A stretch of DNA of 64,000 nt from Piezodorus guildinii (taxonomy: Eukaryota > Arthropoda > Insecta > Hemiptera > Pentatomidae). The notes below the pieces were generated by a model. It did no database searches. It had not been told where the DNA came from and saw only the letters and a list, made by a program, of their open reading frames with translations. The position numbers were made by a program, and so were the translations under genes. Shown one piece after another: positions 39,491 through 53,000 of this stretch (positions are counted from its first letter, which is position 1; each line of letters opens with the position of its first letter). Location of the stretch: NCBI GenBank assembly GCA_023052935.1, contig CM041294.1:41191236-41255235 (forward strand), read 5' to 3'.

Positions 39491-40338
39491 TTTGTTTTAT
39501 AAGTCTATTCTTTTGTTCTATACTATTCTCAGGTATAAAGAATTCGCAAATTTTCACAATCTCAGCTGCCGTCCTGTACTGTCTAATTTATTCACAAATA
39601 AGTATGAGAAATCAGATTACAAAAAGGAAGTGCAGTGCATTAGTGTAATATTATTTGCCTGGAATATCACTTTTTATATCTTTTCAATCATTTTTATGAA
39701 CCATAATAATAATCTTGCAATGCATCATTAAACATTTAAATGCAGAAATAAACTGCATAACCGACAAATTAAATCAATCATAACAAAGCATATCAGCCAA
39801 AAAATGCCTTTCATTCAAAATAAAATGTGATTTTGAAAACTTCGAATTTGTAAATAGATCATGGTCAATTAAAAATAAGATTTTAGTTAATTTTAATAAT
39901 GATCTAAAAAAATTCTTTAATACATTCGCCCTCTCTAAACATTATATCTTTCAGACAGGCTTTTGTAGATAGGTGTAGTACATACTTGGCCACAGAAAGC
40001 AAGTTTCCCAACAAGAAGAATATTGGCGATTCTTAAATAATGTCAATTGTTAAGCAGCTTTCTAGGGATTATTTAAGAGTTCTTAAAATTCGGTGAACTT
40101 GCTTAAAATATTTTAGGAGTACTAGAGACACTTTTATCAAGACTTAGGTTTTGAAGCAGAAAAAGGATTTTAAAATTTTGATAAAAAAAAAGGTATGTTC
40201 CCTCGTCACTTAATGTATAAGTATTTTGTTTATTTATTAGAGATAAGGCAAAACCTGCGCAGTATATATACATATGTCTTTTTTTTTCCCCGTTCTGATC
40301 AGGACCTGCTAGGACAGCAAAAAACCGTACTGTGCATG
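39491..40338. other. AT-rich sequence, nothing recognised
   Basis: No gene, RNA or element was recognised; only short AT-biased frames are present. Confidence 0.4.
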
Positions 40339-40349
40339 AACTGCATTCA

Positions 40350-40632
40350 TTAGATCACCAGTAGCAAGGTGGCTAGCATAACAGCCTCCTATGCCAAAGG
40401 TCACGGGCTTAAACCCACAGATGTTCCTAGGATTTTTTAATGGGAGTAAAAAATTCTTAGTTATGCCGTCCTTCTGAGGTGACGTTAAAAGATGGTTCCG
40501 AGCCTGTGCGATGTCAGGTACTCGTTAAAAACCCCTATCCAAATAAAACCTGTATAGGCAACATTTAGGACTCCCGCTGTAACATCGTCCGATTAGCCAT
40601 AATAGCATAAAGTGACGTTAAATAAATAAACA
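40350..40632 (+). repeat. tRNA-derived SINE, copy 3
   Basis: Same family as 18004 and 18389, with aggtggctagcataacagcc near box A and a weakened box B (gggcttaaaccc). It ends gacgttaaataaataaa. A perfect 11-bp target duplication, aactgcattca, is at 40339-40349 and 40633-40643. Confidence 0.88.
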
Positions 40633-40754
40633 AACTGCATTCAATATCTTTAAAGATTGAGATTAGTCGGTTTAATATTTAAAAAAAAATTGTATGCCCT
40701 TAAAAATAAAGTTTTAGATTAAATTAGAAAATTTTATCTGAAACTTAAATTTAA

Positions 40755-40937
40755 AAAATCTGGTGTCCGCAACGCACATCATTTACTTACCTCCGTTGTT
40801 AAAATCAATTTAAGAATTTTTAAATACATTTAGAGGCGAGAATAAATTGTTAAAGAAATAATTACCTGGAGTTTCAGTAGAAACGTGAGTGTTATTAAAC
40901 AATCTATTTTATTATTATCTACGACAATCAGTTAGTA
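40755..40937 (-). repeat. R09 repeat, right part of a copy split by mariner
   Basis: Reverse-orientation end of R09: aatctggtgtccgcaacgca, then acttacctccgttgtt and aaaatcaatttaagaatttt. It is cut at the mariner boundary (40938) and resumes at 42072. Confidence 0.65.
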
Positions 40938-42071
40938 TTGGGTTGTCCGAAAAGTTCGTAGAGATTTTTAAAATAAAATTTACCATTTATTTTTTCTACT
41001 AAAAAAGAATCACAAAGCTAATTTGTATTCATACCCTTTATGCGTCTTTAATAAGGCTCAGTAGTGTAGCTTATTGCAAAACCAACATGAGTGACGGTTC
41101 AGTTCATTTTCGGCATATTATGTTCTTTTTAAAAAAAGAGAAAAACGCAGCCCAAACTGCAAGAAAGATTCGTGCTGTGTATGACAGCGATTCAATTGCT
41201 CATAGCAGGGTTCAGAAGTGGTTTTCTGGTTTCCGGGCTGGTCGGAGTTCAACTCTTTACGGTCATTGCAAACAATCCACGAATTACTGTCCGTGAGATA
41301 GCTGCGGAGTTAGGAGCCTACAAAGCGACCGTTTTTGATCATCTAAAGAAGTCTGGGTACGTCTGTCGTTACGATGTTTGGGTTCCCCAAGAGCTCAGTG
41401 AAAGGAACCTTATTGAAAAAATTTCATGTTATGATTTGCAGCTGAAAAAAATGTGGAGGATCCATTTTTGAAACGAGTTGTTACTGGTGACGAAAAATTC
41501 TTTTACATCAAAACCAGCCAAAATAATTCTTGGGGGATTGCCTGGAACGACGCCGCTCGCATTTTGTGACGTGCTCCTTCCAAAAAACCAAACTCTAAAT
41601 ACGGACTTTTACTGCGCCCAGTTAGTTCGATTGATGGCAGAAATTGAAGAGAAACCATGAGAGGCCATAGTTGGGAAATTGGAAAGGAGTGCTATTCCAC
41701 CAAGACAACTCTAGGCCCCCATGTGTCTGGACTGGGCAAAAGTTATTAAGCTTCAGATGGGAGGTTTCATCTCACCCACCGTACTATCCTGTCATTGCTC
41801 CTTCGGATTTCCATCTTTTCCGTTCACTTGAAATTTTTCTACAAGGGAAATCCTACTCTTCAGGAAAGAAGTCAAAACGGACCTACTATTGTTCTTCTGG
41901 AATAAGGAGAGTGATTTTTGGAAAAAAAAGGATATTGGACCTTCCAAGCCGGTGGGAAAGGGTAATCGCTAACGGTGATAACTATTTTGTTAATAAAATA
42001 AATAAATTTTAAGCTGTTCACCAATTTTAATTTTTGTCCCAACTACTCTACGAATTTTTCGGACAGCCCAA
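40938..42071 (+). mobile_element. Mariner transposon with both termini, transposase broken
   Basis: Terminal inverted repeats ttgggttgtccgaaaagttc (40938 on) and the complement of ttgggctgtccgaaaaattc (ending 42071) are flanked by TA on both sides, the mariner target. The transposase reads from ATG 41087. The N-terminal DNA-binding part (SIAHSRVQKWFSGFRAG) is followed by a frameshift into FTVIANNPRITVREIAAELG. Then come VVTGDEKFFY, LFHQDNSRPP and PVIAPSDFHLF, which carry the three Asp positions expected of the mariner catalytic triad. The C-terminal stretch is LPSRWERVIANGDNYF. Several shifts and stops make it inactive. Confidence 0.9.
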
Positions 42072-42610
42072 TATAATCAGCTTTTCACCACTCCCTTTTA
42101 ACTTCTACAATTTTTTGTTTAAGATAGTATTTTTTCTAAAATCTGTAGCTTTCTAACGATACATTATACATATATGTTGCTGTTCTTAAGTTCAAAAATC
42201 CAAAATTACTTTTTAAAATATATTTGCTATTTTCTCCTTTAGTCAGTTATCAAATTCGTTCAACTTTTATATTTAGCCATTTTTTGTCAATCCTAATAAG
42301 ATGATATGGGTAATTTTTCTGCATCTACAAAATTAAAGGTATTTTAGAGAAAGAAAATTTAAATTATCGGCATTTATACCCTTTCAGACTGTTTCAATCA
42401 TAATGAAACCTACTTCATTTTAAAGCCCATCAAATTTTACATCGATATAGCGAGTTTAATTAAAATCGTTTGGGTTATTTTTGAGAAATTCGTAAAAAGG
42501 TGCATAATGCATGGTATAAAGTTGCTCTTCGGGTTTGCCGATTTTGATGGAAAAGTTTTAACAAGTCAGGCATAGACACTCTTAAAATATGAAATTTCAG
42601 TTTTATACAA
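42072..42610 (-). repeat. R09 repeat, left part of a copy split by mariner
   Basis: It continues the copy at 40755-40937: ttctaaaatctgtagctttc, ttttctcctttagtcagtta, aattaaaggtattttagaga, ttttacatcgatatagcgag and gcataatgcatggtataaag. Removing the mariner brings the two halves together, so mariner arrived later. Confidence 0.7.
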
Positions 42611-42636
42611 CTTATTTTCGAGCTAGACTTCCCACA

Positions 42637-43280
42637 ATGAGTCTTGGCTTTTGGAATGTTTTGTCACTTTTTAGACCGCACTACAATTGCTTCTGGAAAA
42701 GGTTGACAGTTTTAAGTTGGAATCTCAGCCATTGAGATCAAATGGACTAGCCAAGGGAGGGAAGAAGAATCATGCAGTCTACTATAGCGGTAGTAACAAG
42801 CACCACACATTTGGCGTCGGCTTCGTTGTCAGGAGACAGCTTAGACATGTGATTGCATTGCAGCTATCAGTCCTAGAATATGCATGATCAGAATCAAAGG
42901 AAAATTCCGTAAACTAAGTGTATTCAGTGTTCATGCTCCCATCGAAGATGATATGAGCAATTGATTGCTGCCCAAAATCTTATATCAAATTAGTATTTCA
43001 ATGCCAAGGTTGGAAAGGAGGCTTGTTATGAGCCCACGATCGGAAGACGGCCTGTACGATAATGGTCTAAGGCTAATTAACTTTGCTGTATCAAAGAATC
43101 TGGTTCTAGCTAGCACCCGGTTTCCACACAAGGGTATACATAAGGGTACGTGGACTACCCCAGTTGCCCGTCATGTTAATTAAATCGACCATCTTCTAGT
43201 GAGTGGAAGATTTTTCAGCAGTATAACAGATGTGAGGGTATTCAGAGGTGTTAATACGTATTCGGATCACCTCGTAAGCA
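42637..43280 (+). mobile_element. RTE-like LINE endonuclease remnant
   Basis: A degraded apurinic-type endonuclease reads FWNVLSLF (about 42650), then LEKVDSFKLESQ, RSNGLAKGGKKNHAVYYSGS, GVGFVVRRQLRHV (to about 42850) and, in other frames, DNGLRLINFAVSKNLVLAST (43057-43116) and HKGTWTTPVARHVN. The order fits an RTE-type endonuclease. No polymerase follows. Confidence 0.75.
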
Positions 43281-43490
43281 TCTCACATATGTTTTTTTGT
43301 TTCTCCCCTAGCTTGCCTTTAAGGCTATACGGGGTTTCTCGGGCAAGGGGTTGAGGGTGGGGAATAAATGCCGAGATAAATGCTCCCCATGCACCGAGTC
43401 TCGAACTCGTAATGGTTTGGTTTTCAAATTATTTGGTCCTCTGTGCTGATAGGTTTAAAGCATAAACTGCCTGAGACACGTGAAAGTATC
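43281..43490 (-). repeat. Possible degenerate tRNA-derived SINE
   Basis: The minus strand has a box-B-like gagttcgagactcgg (complement of about 43396-43410) downstream of a poor box-A-like region, then a G+C-richer body. It is unlike the SINE family elsewhere in the window. Only the box B supports it. Confidence 0.25.
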
Positions 43491-43920
43491 AGCTATAAAA
43501 CGATTTGATCTACTGAAGCTAATGGAAGAAGAGATCTCGCCATTATTTTACCGATTTTATTTTTATTTATTTACATTTTAATATTTATGACATTTCATGA
43601 TTTAATGACCGATTTTATTTTAAATTTATTTACTTATTTTATCCTCTTTTTAACTATTTATTTTATGAGTATATAATATTGAAATTTTAATATATTTATT
43701 TTTTTATAAAATAGACTTTGCCTGTTGTACATATATTATATATAAATCGACTTTGATAGTATGGTTCATTTTGTGGATTTTAAATATTTATTTGTGAACA
43801 TGCATGTCCTTTCTAGTATTATTTCATTTAATGATTTTTCATTTAATCATTTCTATTTTTTTTAAATTATTTGTTTATGTTTTTTTTAATTGAATAGTGG
43901 ATGTGTTGGTTGTTTCTTCA
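43491..43920. other. AT-rich sequence
   Basis: No element or gene was recognised. It precedes the R2-like LINE and may be its 5' untranslated part or older flank. Confidence 0.35.
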
Positions 43921-43946
43921 GATAAAACTTACGGATTTTAAAGGTC

Positions 43947-46900
43947 ATGCCAAAAAAGAAAATAGAGATTGGTCAGACGGTATGGGTTCTGAGGACTGAA
44001 GGACCAGTTCAGGAGGCGGTGGTTGTATCTGTGATGTCGGTTGCGGCTGCGGGAGGCGGAATAAAGGAATACGTCCAAGTTGAATGGCCCGACGCAGAAG
44101 ATTTGGTACTGGGGAAAACAGTACCTATCGAAGAAGTTTTTCCCCGAAAACCGAAGGTTTAGCCGGGCGTCGCTGAGCCTGCCAGTAAGAGGCGAGATAA
44201 GAGTCCATGCCCAGATAACAAAGTCTGTCCGCTCTGTGGGCTTTCTTTTAAGGGCGAACGTGGTCTCTGAACCCATATCGCCAAGAAGCATCCCAGGGAG
44301 ATTAACAATAACACACTGAGGGACATAGTCAAAAATGTAATAGGCCCGAAGCATGGAGAGGGTGAAAAGGTAAAAGAGGACATTGCACAGTGGTCTGCCA
44401 TGTTTAAAGGTCTTTTGAATGATAACAGTATGAATCCTGCGGATTTCGATGAAGCTATGAATAAGTTTTTCAAATTTCTTAAAAATATAAATTCGGTATT
44501 GCCAGGTCCTGTTTTATCCTGCCATAAAATTTTATAGAATGAGAAAAAATAATAAAACCAACATGTCAAGCAAGGGTGCTGGGAAAGTTTCGAATCCGCA
44601 GAGGTCCAACAAGGTAGACAGGAGACGACGGCAAGAGAGATATTAATATGATGTTGCTCAATATAATTATTTTAACAGAAGAAAAAAAGTTGTGCGAAAC
44701 ATTACGAACGCTGACGCTCCCAATGTCCTCTAAAGGTATCGGACGTTCAAAATCATTATAAAAGCCTCTTTGAGATCGAAAATCTCCGAGAGAAGGTTTT
44801 TTTGAAGGTTTGTGCGATTATGAAAAGGTTTTCCCATTGCCAAATCTAACGTACATAGAGATTGGATCAGTAAAAAAGGAAATAAAATCAACGTCTTTGG
44901 ATACATCGCCGGGGCCTGTGGATACATAGCGTGTTAATCCGCACGATAACATTTTTCGATATATCTCATATAATCAAGACTTATGTTACAATGCAAATAC
45001 TTACATAATTGCGGAGATTATGTTGAAGGTGGCCTACGTACCAGAACCACTTCGGCAAGGGCGCACAATTATAATATATAAAGACAAAGGAGAAACAACA
45101 AATATCTCTTCCTGGAGGCCGATCACCATATATTCAATTGTGCGCTGAATTATAGAAAAGGTTCTGGACCAAGAACTCAGGAGGCAGGTCAATAGGAATC
45201 AAAGAGGTTTTATTACGGGTTTTCCGGGAACTTGCGTTCAACGCGAGAATTACAGAGGCAATATTAAAAGATGTCAATAATACGAAAAGTAACTGCGCTG
45301 TTGTCTTTCTCGACATTGTCGGTGCTTTTGACAATGTTGGGCGTGCTCATATTACCAGCTTTTGGAAGCGAGAGGTGTTTCACCGGATCTCAAAAACGTG
45401 ATAGCTCTCCTTTACACCAACATAATTAAAATTAACATTGGAACCCAAACCACGAGCCCGATAAATGTACTACGCGGGGTTCCACAAGGCGGTCCCATGC
45501 CATAGTCGCTGTTTAATCTAGCTATAGATCATTTATAATGAGAACTGTGCGACGTGGAATTCACAACAAAGTTTGGATACAGGTTAAAAAGTGACCGAGA
45601 TTGCGTGGTCCTTACAGGTTTCGCTGATGATCTGGCGGTCACGGCGTATGACAAGGGTGCAGCGGAAAGGATAATAGATGGAGTCCAAAAGATCCTCGCG
45701 GAGATTGACTTTTTCCTGGATTTAGCGATAAATCCGGGAAAAAGTGTTGGTATAGTGCTCAACAAAGGAGAGCTGGAAGCAACGACGCTCACCCTTGAGA
45801 ATGGATATAGCATCCAAACTTTGAGGTATGGTGAAACCATAAAGTATTTAGGATGTTCATTCTCGGGGGAGCTACGATTCAATGAGGAAGCGGTGACAAA
45901 GCTGAATATGAACCTTGACAAGCTCAACATTGTAAATCAATATTTGTTCCCGGGTCTCGTATACCCTCTCCAAACTGCGCCACTCACAAAGCTACGCTCA
46001 GAAATATTAGAAGGTATCGACACCATGATTCGCAGGAGTGTCAAAGCCATCATCGGACTCCCTGCGAACACCTCCACGGCGATGTTGTACGCTCCCAGAA
46101 GGTACCGAGGACTAGGATTGATCCGCTGCCAATGAGAGGCTCCTCAACAACACTGGTCCATCGTTCAGCAACAAAGAAACCCCGAATGCTAACAAATTTA
46201 TGTAAGAAAAGAAGATACTTTCGGGGTCTGAATGGTCCAATGCCCTGAAACTTAATAGCAATTATGCATCCCTGCGTGGAGTCCCAGGTGTCAGCGGACA
46301 GGTCAGAGATGTTGGGTCCCTCTGTCGCAAATGCAACAGAGAGCCAGAAACACCAGCTTACGTGCTGGGAAAATGTCCCAACAACTCCCTCCTGATAACA
46401 CGCCGTCACCATAGAGTAAAGCATGAGTTGATGAGGCTCGTCAAAGAACGAGATTTTGCCTGCTTCAAGGAAGTTTACTGTGTGAATACGGATGGATCCA
46501 CGCGATATGCTGATATCGTGGTATTCCCTAAGACCAGAAATTCAGCTGTCATTCTGGATCCAACGACCTTGAACAGGCAAGTAAAGTGGAAAGGGAAAAG
46601 AGAGAAATCTACGAAAAATGTATCCCTTTCCTCAAGGAAAAGTTCCGCGAGAGCTATGGAGAGAGAGAGTTCAACGTAAAAGGCTTTTGGTTTGGAGCCC
46701 GCGGAGCTGTGCCAGGTTCAACAAGGAGCTTCATGGAGGACATAGGTGTCGATATAAAGGACGTGACAAGAATATCAGAAAGTGTGATTCTTGACTCCCT
46801 GGGAATTATACACCATCACATCTACTCGTAACAGGTATAAATTGAGGGGCATGCATGTGCATTTGTGCTTTACTTATAGTGTTTTATATGTTAATTTTAA

Positions 46901-47335
46901 TTTTAACATAATTTTTTATACATAGAGATATTGATTTTAGGTGCTAAGTGTTTTATTATTGTGGTATTGTTTTCATTTATGATGGTGAGATTTTTTAGTA
47001 TGTTGTTTTATGATGTATATATAATTTGTTGTTTTTGTTTTTTTAATTGATTTAATCTTTGGTGTATATGCGTAGATAGATCTAAGTATTTGAAAGAAAA
47101 TTTGAAACGGTAGAGAAGGAAAAGATAAAAGAAACAAAAACAAAAAAAACAGGAAAAATAAATAGAAAAAAAATTTAAAAAGAGTAAAAAAGGAAAAAAA
47201 AACATTGTATTTATAGTTAAATTAAAATTTTAAGAATATTTCTGTAGGAAAGAATCGGTATGCTGTGTTATAGCAACCCAATTAAGTTGGGCAGCATCAT
47301 TTTGTTTTGTTAATAAATAAATTGTATCTCTCTCT
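43947..47335 (+). mobile_element. R2-like LINE with zinc finger and restriction-like endonuclease, degraded
   Basis: The product starts at 43947. An open 71-codon segment (KIEIGQTVWVLRTEGPVQEA, then YVQVEWPDAEDLVLG) precedes a C2H2 finger (CPLCGLSFKGERGL.THIAKKH, C-x2-C-x12-H-x4-H, 44227-44290). Polymerase pieces are KDKGETTNISSWRPITIYSI (45085-45144), NQRGFITGFPGTCVQREN, VLRGVPQGGPMP, GFADDLAV (45619-45642) and LAINPGKSVG. The C-terminus has a Cys cluster (CRKCNREPETPAYVLGKC, where the usual His is Tyr) and RYADIVVF of the restriction-like endonuclease, ending at 46831. The 3' region to about 47335 ends aaattgtatctctctctaat. Point stops and a few shifts inactivate it. Confidence 0.85.
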
Positions 47336-47830
47336 AATACCGTGGACCATCTTACTAAAGAATATGATTTTAATAAATGTATTCTGGCTCGATAAAGAAA
47401 GATTTTCATTTCTATTCGTGAGGCCTGAAGTGTATGGGGTTATAGGGTCTAATGTCCTGTAAAAAGGTAAAAAAATATTGGCAAGAGGTTAGAAAAAACT
47501 TTATAAAAAAATATATATATTTTTAAAACGAATCATAAATATCTTTCTTTAACAATATTCAATAAATAACTTAACCTACAAAATATCAATATCAATATAG
47601 AAGTAAAGATAAATAATTTTAAAAATAAATCGAAGGTATTTGGTACAGATTATTCTTAAATCTAAATAGTAGTGTTGGTTTATCATATATTCTGTAACTT
47701 AGTGTTGTACATGGCTCATCCTGATCTGTTGCTGTTCTATAAGATAATGATTCACAGCTTAGTTTCAGTCATCATCCATTTGAAATTCTTTTCCAGATTG
47801 ATTCAATCTGTATATTCCAGATGATAGTAT
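47336..47830. other. Downstream flank of the chemosensory gene
   Basis: AT-rich sequence between the R2-like LINE and the chemosensory stop codon, probably including the 3' untranslated region of that minus-strand gene. Nothing else was recognised. Confidence 0.4.
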
Positions 47831-49978
47831 TTAGTCACTGGATTTAAGCCATTTGGTAAATGAGCTCAAATGTGTGTTGCCTGGATTGTACTTGGCAAAG
47901 ATTTTCTGGAAATCTTGAGGTCTTTGCTTTATCAGCTTGGTGAATGCAGTTTTGATTTGTTTCTTTTGTTCTCTTGTGCATTTTCCGCAGTTAGTTCTGA
48001 AAATCTCAGCAAAATATTCTGTAACAAAAGTATTTATGTAAATCTTGTTAAACAGCAAAAGATTAGATAGTAAATTCCATACACCTAAAACTTACATACA
48101 TGAAACCCATTCCTACCTAGCTATTAATTAGTCTTTTGAAATCAAGGAATTGACGAGGACGTAACAGACTATGTAATTATAAAAATTGGTTTAAATAAAA
48201 TATATTTTCAAGTCGAATTCAACCGTTTTCTTTATCAAAAATTAATTTAAACCATGTAAACTTAATTATAGATTTTCATTATCAGTTGTGTTTTTCAACG
48301 ATGTGACATGTTATCGGAGGCCCTTTTGATGAAATGAATATTGATGTATTATAAGTATATACTGATGTATATAAAAAAGGCTACGAGGAATTGACGAGCT
48401 AAAAGAGATAAAACAAACTCCCGAAAAGCAATCTCAACTCTCGTTCTAAAATATGGAGAAGTTGCAAAAAATTGAGAATCTCCTCGAACAACAAAAAAAT
48501 CAAGTAGAAAAATTGACTTTAGAAAATAACTTCTTAAAAGGAAAAATTTCCAAATTAGAAGATCGGTTAAATAATGCCGAAAAGAACCAAATAAAAAATA
48601 GTCTCGAAATCAAAGGTATACCGAAGAAACCAGGTGAAAATGTAACTGGGACCATTATAAGGGGCAGCCCTGAGCTTCGGCAGATCTGGATAGATCTGGA
48701 TCACGCGGTACGCCTCAGGCCTAGAGAAGCAGGAACCCCGGGGACCATCATCGCTCGCTTCGTTCGCCAAGCAGTGAAGGATGGCCTGGTGCGGCAAAGA
48801 AGGGTCAAGAGAGCCTTTTCTATGCGCAATCTAGGGTGGGAGATCGCACGCACCCTGTTTACATTAGCGAGGCGATGACGCCGGCCAACAGGCACCTATA
48901 CTGGTTTGCCAGGCAGAGAAAGGTGTCCGCTAAGATAAAATAAGTGTGGTTCATTAGTAGGCGATGGCGAGTCAGGTGCCGGAAGGCCGATGGGTGTCCA
49001 GTGGTAATTATTAATAAACAGGCCCATTTGGATATATTTGCCTGAGGTTTGCTTTCAATTTACAGACTTAGTGTCAAACATTTATTTTATTTCATTAAAG
49101 AGGACTTATTATTTTTGTTTTGTTTTTAATTATTTAAAAGGTATTAATGATATTTAGTTTTTTTTGGAACATTTTAATTTTTTATGTACAGTTTTTTTTT
49201 TTTATACTTTTCTATTCAAATTCATAATTCAGTGTTTTAATAATTGTTTCGTATATGTTTTAGCTCCTTACATTGTATTTTATTTTTTTGCAAACCTCAG
49301 TCTAAATTTACGTTACCACTTTGGATATCCATTGGTTCACTTTTGGCAGATACCGAGGACTTATAAATTTTAACATTTTTAGGATTAGCTCTATTCTACT
49401 CCTTATTCCCGACCCTTTTACAACTATCCCCATTGAGACGTTGATTTCCAAAAGGTACTTTATCCACTTTAGACAATTTTACAGGAAACGCAAAAATCTG
49501 CCATTTATTTATTATTGGACCAATTTACGTGATTATTTTTGTATTAAAATCTGAAGTGGATTTATAAGCGTGTTACCAACTCATTTTTCCGAATTATTGC
49601 ACTTTTCCCATGATTTTAAACAATATCATATGGATATAGTACATTTTGGAATGAAACGTGCATATAGTACTTTTTGGAAAGAATTAAAAGGGATATAGTA
49701 CTTTTTGGAAGAATACGAAGCGCGACAAATTGGTAACAGTCACTGTAACCTTTCTGATACAAAATTACCGATAACTAACGTCTTTATATTGTTAATTACA
49801 ATGTTATGTATATATATACATAGTGAAAGTCGTGTTTTGCGCGCTCGAGAAATGAATCAGAATCGTCAAAACTAACATATCCTCAAAGCATACATTGAAA
49901 AAGTTATATTAAGTAGGAAATGACTTCTTCCATTTTAATCATTCTATGATTCTAATTGTTTTTAACTAGAAATAAATA

Positions 49979-50039
<61 letters not shown>

Positions 50040-53000
50040 ATTTGCTTAAGAACTCATGAGAACTTGAGAAACTAGAATAATTGTGATCATATTTGATGAT
50101 ATATTTCAAGCAGACAACTAAATTCGAACAGTTTGATAACAAAAGATATCATTTCGCTGCGAGATGTCAATCAGAACAAGAATTCCTTATGTTTTTTAAA
50201 GATTTTTCTGTAATGAGATTTTTTTTAAACAATCAAAGAATCAAAATAATAAATCCCTTTATATTTCATCGTAAACCTATGACATCCTGCACTAAAATAT
50301 ACTTCAACAACACTCGGCTTGTCCCTCTTGAACAGAACCGATACCTAAGACATCTTGACAAACCTTTTACTTGGAATCCTCATAAAAGTTTGAAGCGACG
50401 AGAAATTGCCCGACGTTTTCGATTATTTTAACACATACTGAACAAACGCTCAAACTTCCCACTTAACTACAAAAGGCTCATCTACTTGACTATCATAAGG
50501 CCGATATGGACTCACGGGGTAGAGCGTTGGGGCTCTACTAAACTATCAAATTCTTCTCTATCAAGTCAGTCCTAACTACCCAAACTCCTCAATACTCCTT
50601 ATTTTGTCACGAATGAAGACCTTAATGTCCCAAATGTTGCTGGTCACAAACCAGGAACCACTCCGTTCATGACAAACTAAATTCCCACTAGTTTCAATCC
50701 TTGCTTCCTCTACAATCCCTGACAATCCTACGATGTCTCTGACAAGAAGATGGCCCCGGGACCTTCTAGTTTAGTATAGCTTTTGAAGAGCTTCCTATGG
50801 GAAGTATCCCTACATGTGAATCATGACTTAGTTCGTATTGTATCATATTTACTAGATGTATATTATAATACAGTTGTAAATATCAATTATATCAATAATT
50901 GATATTAAACAAAAAAAAAAAAAAAATCAAAATTCAATTTAATCAATGACAGAAAAAGTGAAAGGTGGAAAGTGGATTCCTCACTTTCTATTGCCGCCTA
51001 CAAGCTGACACCATTTTCGTGACTGTTCAATGAGTCATGAATGATCTCTTTTTCGAGTTGTAAGCTTTCTTCAAGAGAAAGTAAAGTAGCTTAGAAAGGA
51101 CATTTTCTCTTCTTATTAATGCCGCTACTGTAATTTTAAGAACGTTTCACTTCGATTTCAATCATATTCAAAATTAAATAGAGTCTTTGAAATTTCAAAA
51201 TATAATTGCTCTAATTGACAAAACATACAGTTACTAACGCTTTACGAAACCATCATTTTGGATAAAATCGATGAAGTCTTATAAAAGTTTTTCGTTATTA
51301 TATATTTTTTCGATATTTCATTGGTTATTTAAAATTATCAAAATGGTTCTTTTAAACTTTATTCGACTGTTTAAATTAACAGTGGAATACAGAACTGCTT
51401 CGAAGGATTTAACTTACAGAAAAAAATATGAATGATTATTCCTAATACATCTGTGTATCTTTATTTAAGTATTATATAAGGTTTCATGTAATACACAATG
51501 TGTGCGAGTGTGTCTTTTCGTAAGTACGTAAACGTATACCAACATGTAAATTAAAAAATACATCATAGTAACAGGATGTAAAAAAATCCTGGGCACCCTT
51601 AGTGATTTTCTTTTAGGAAGAAAACATAAACTAAAATCTTATTCTTGTATTAGTGAAAGAGCATACAAAATATATAAAAATTGGAGGGAAATTGAAGCTA
51701 CGTTTTCAAATATTAATTTATAAAACAAGAGAACATCCAAAACGAAGCTCCTGTGGGAAGATGAAGCTTGCTGAACCAGTTGATATGATCTCTTGGTTGT
51801 GGGGAGTGTGGGTAATAAGTAATTGCAATAGTAGTTTAATTACTATGAGCAAAAATCACAGGCTTACAGATTCGGCTAAATTAAAATCAATCTGTCGGTA
51901 GCTAAAAAATCTGGTGCGGGCAACACACGACTTTCACTTACCTCCATTTTTAAAATCAATGAAAGAATTTTCAAATACAGTTAGAGATAAAAATACGTGA
52001 AACTATTAAGGAATTAATAAAATTGAATTTATATAGAAACATGTGTTTTATTAAAAAATCAATTATATTATTATCTTAAATAATCAGTAAGTTTTATCTT
52101 CTTTTCATCACTCTCCATTAACTTCTATATATACTATATATAGTAAGTGAAAGTAATAAATTAAATTAAATTTCTATAGAAACATGTGTTTGATTCAAAA
52201 ATCTATTATATTATTAGCTTAAATAATCAGTTAGTTTTATCTTCTTTTCATCACTCTCCATTAACTTCTAAAAGCTTGTGTATGAGATGATAATTTTTCT
52301 AAAATCTTTAGCTTTCCAATGGTATATCATACATGTATATTACTGCTCTTATGTTCAAAAACGAAAAATTGCATTAAAAAAATATTTTTTCTGTTTTCTC
52401 CTTTAGTTGGGTATCGAATTTATTCAATTTATATATTTTCTAGTTTTTCATCAGCGTTAACAAGATAATCTAGTTATTATTATTGAATCTACAAAATTAA
52501 AGGTACTTTAGGGAAAGAAAATTTAAAATATCAGCATTTAAGCCCTGTCAGACCATTTTTATCTAAATAAAACCTACATGATATTAAAGCCCATTAAATT
52601 TTACATCGATATAGCGAGTTTAATCAAAATCGTCGGAACCGTTTTTGAGAAAATCGAAAAAAGGTGCAAAATGCATGGTATAAAGTGCCTCTTCTGGTAG
52701 GCTCATTTTGATGAAAAAAGTTTTGTCACGTCTCGGGCGTATAGTTGTCTTAAATATGAAATTTCAGTTTCATAGGACTTACCGTTTCCGCCCGGGAGTT
52801 ACCACACAGACACACACACACACACACACACAGACACACACACACACACACACACACACAGAGACCTTTTTGCGGGACTTGGTTATTTGGACTCAGGGGA
52901 CCCTAAAACGTGTATTTCCGTTGAAAACTGGAATTCGAAAATTTTCACGATCGCAATACTTCCCCTTACTATATATAGTAAGTGAAAGTAAAAAATGAAA

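Noticed and set aside
43939..44354. 138-codon minus-strand frame
   Set aside because: It is antisense to the R2-like LINE N-terminus, whose zinc finger on the + strand explains the open frame.
49981..50037. CRISPR-like or structured repeat
   Set aside because: It is a plain (ta)n microsatellite; no spaced repeats of CRISPR type occur in the window.
52708..52998. 96-codon frame with a His/Thr run
   Set aside because: It is a (ca)n microsatellite inside the R09 repeat in reverse orientation.
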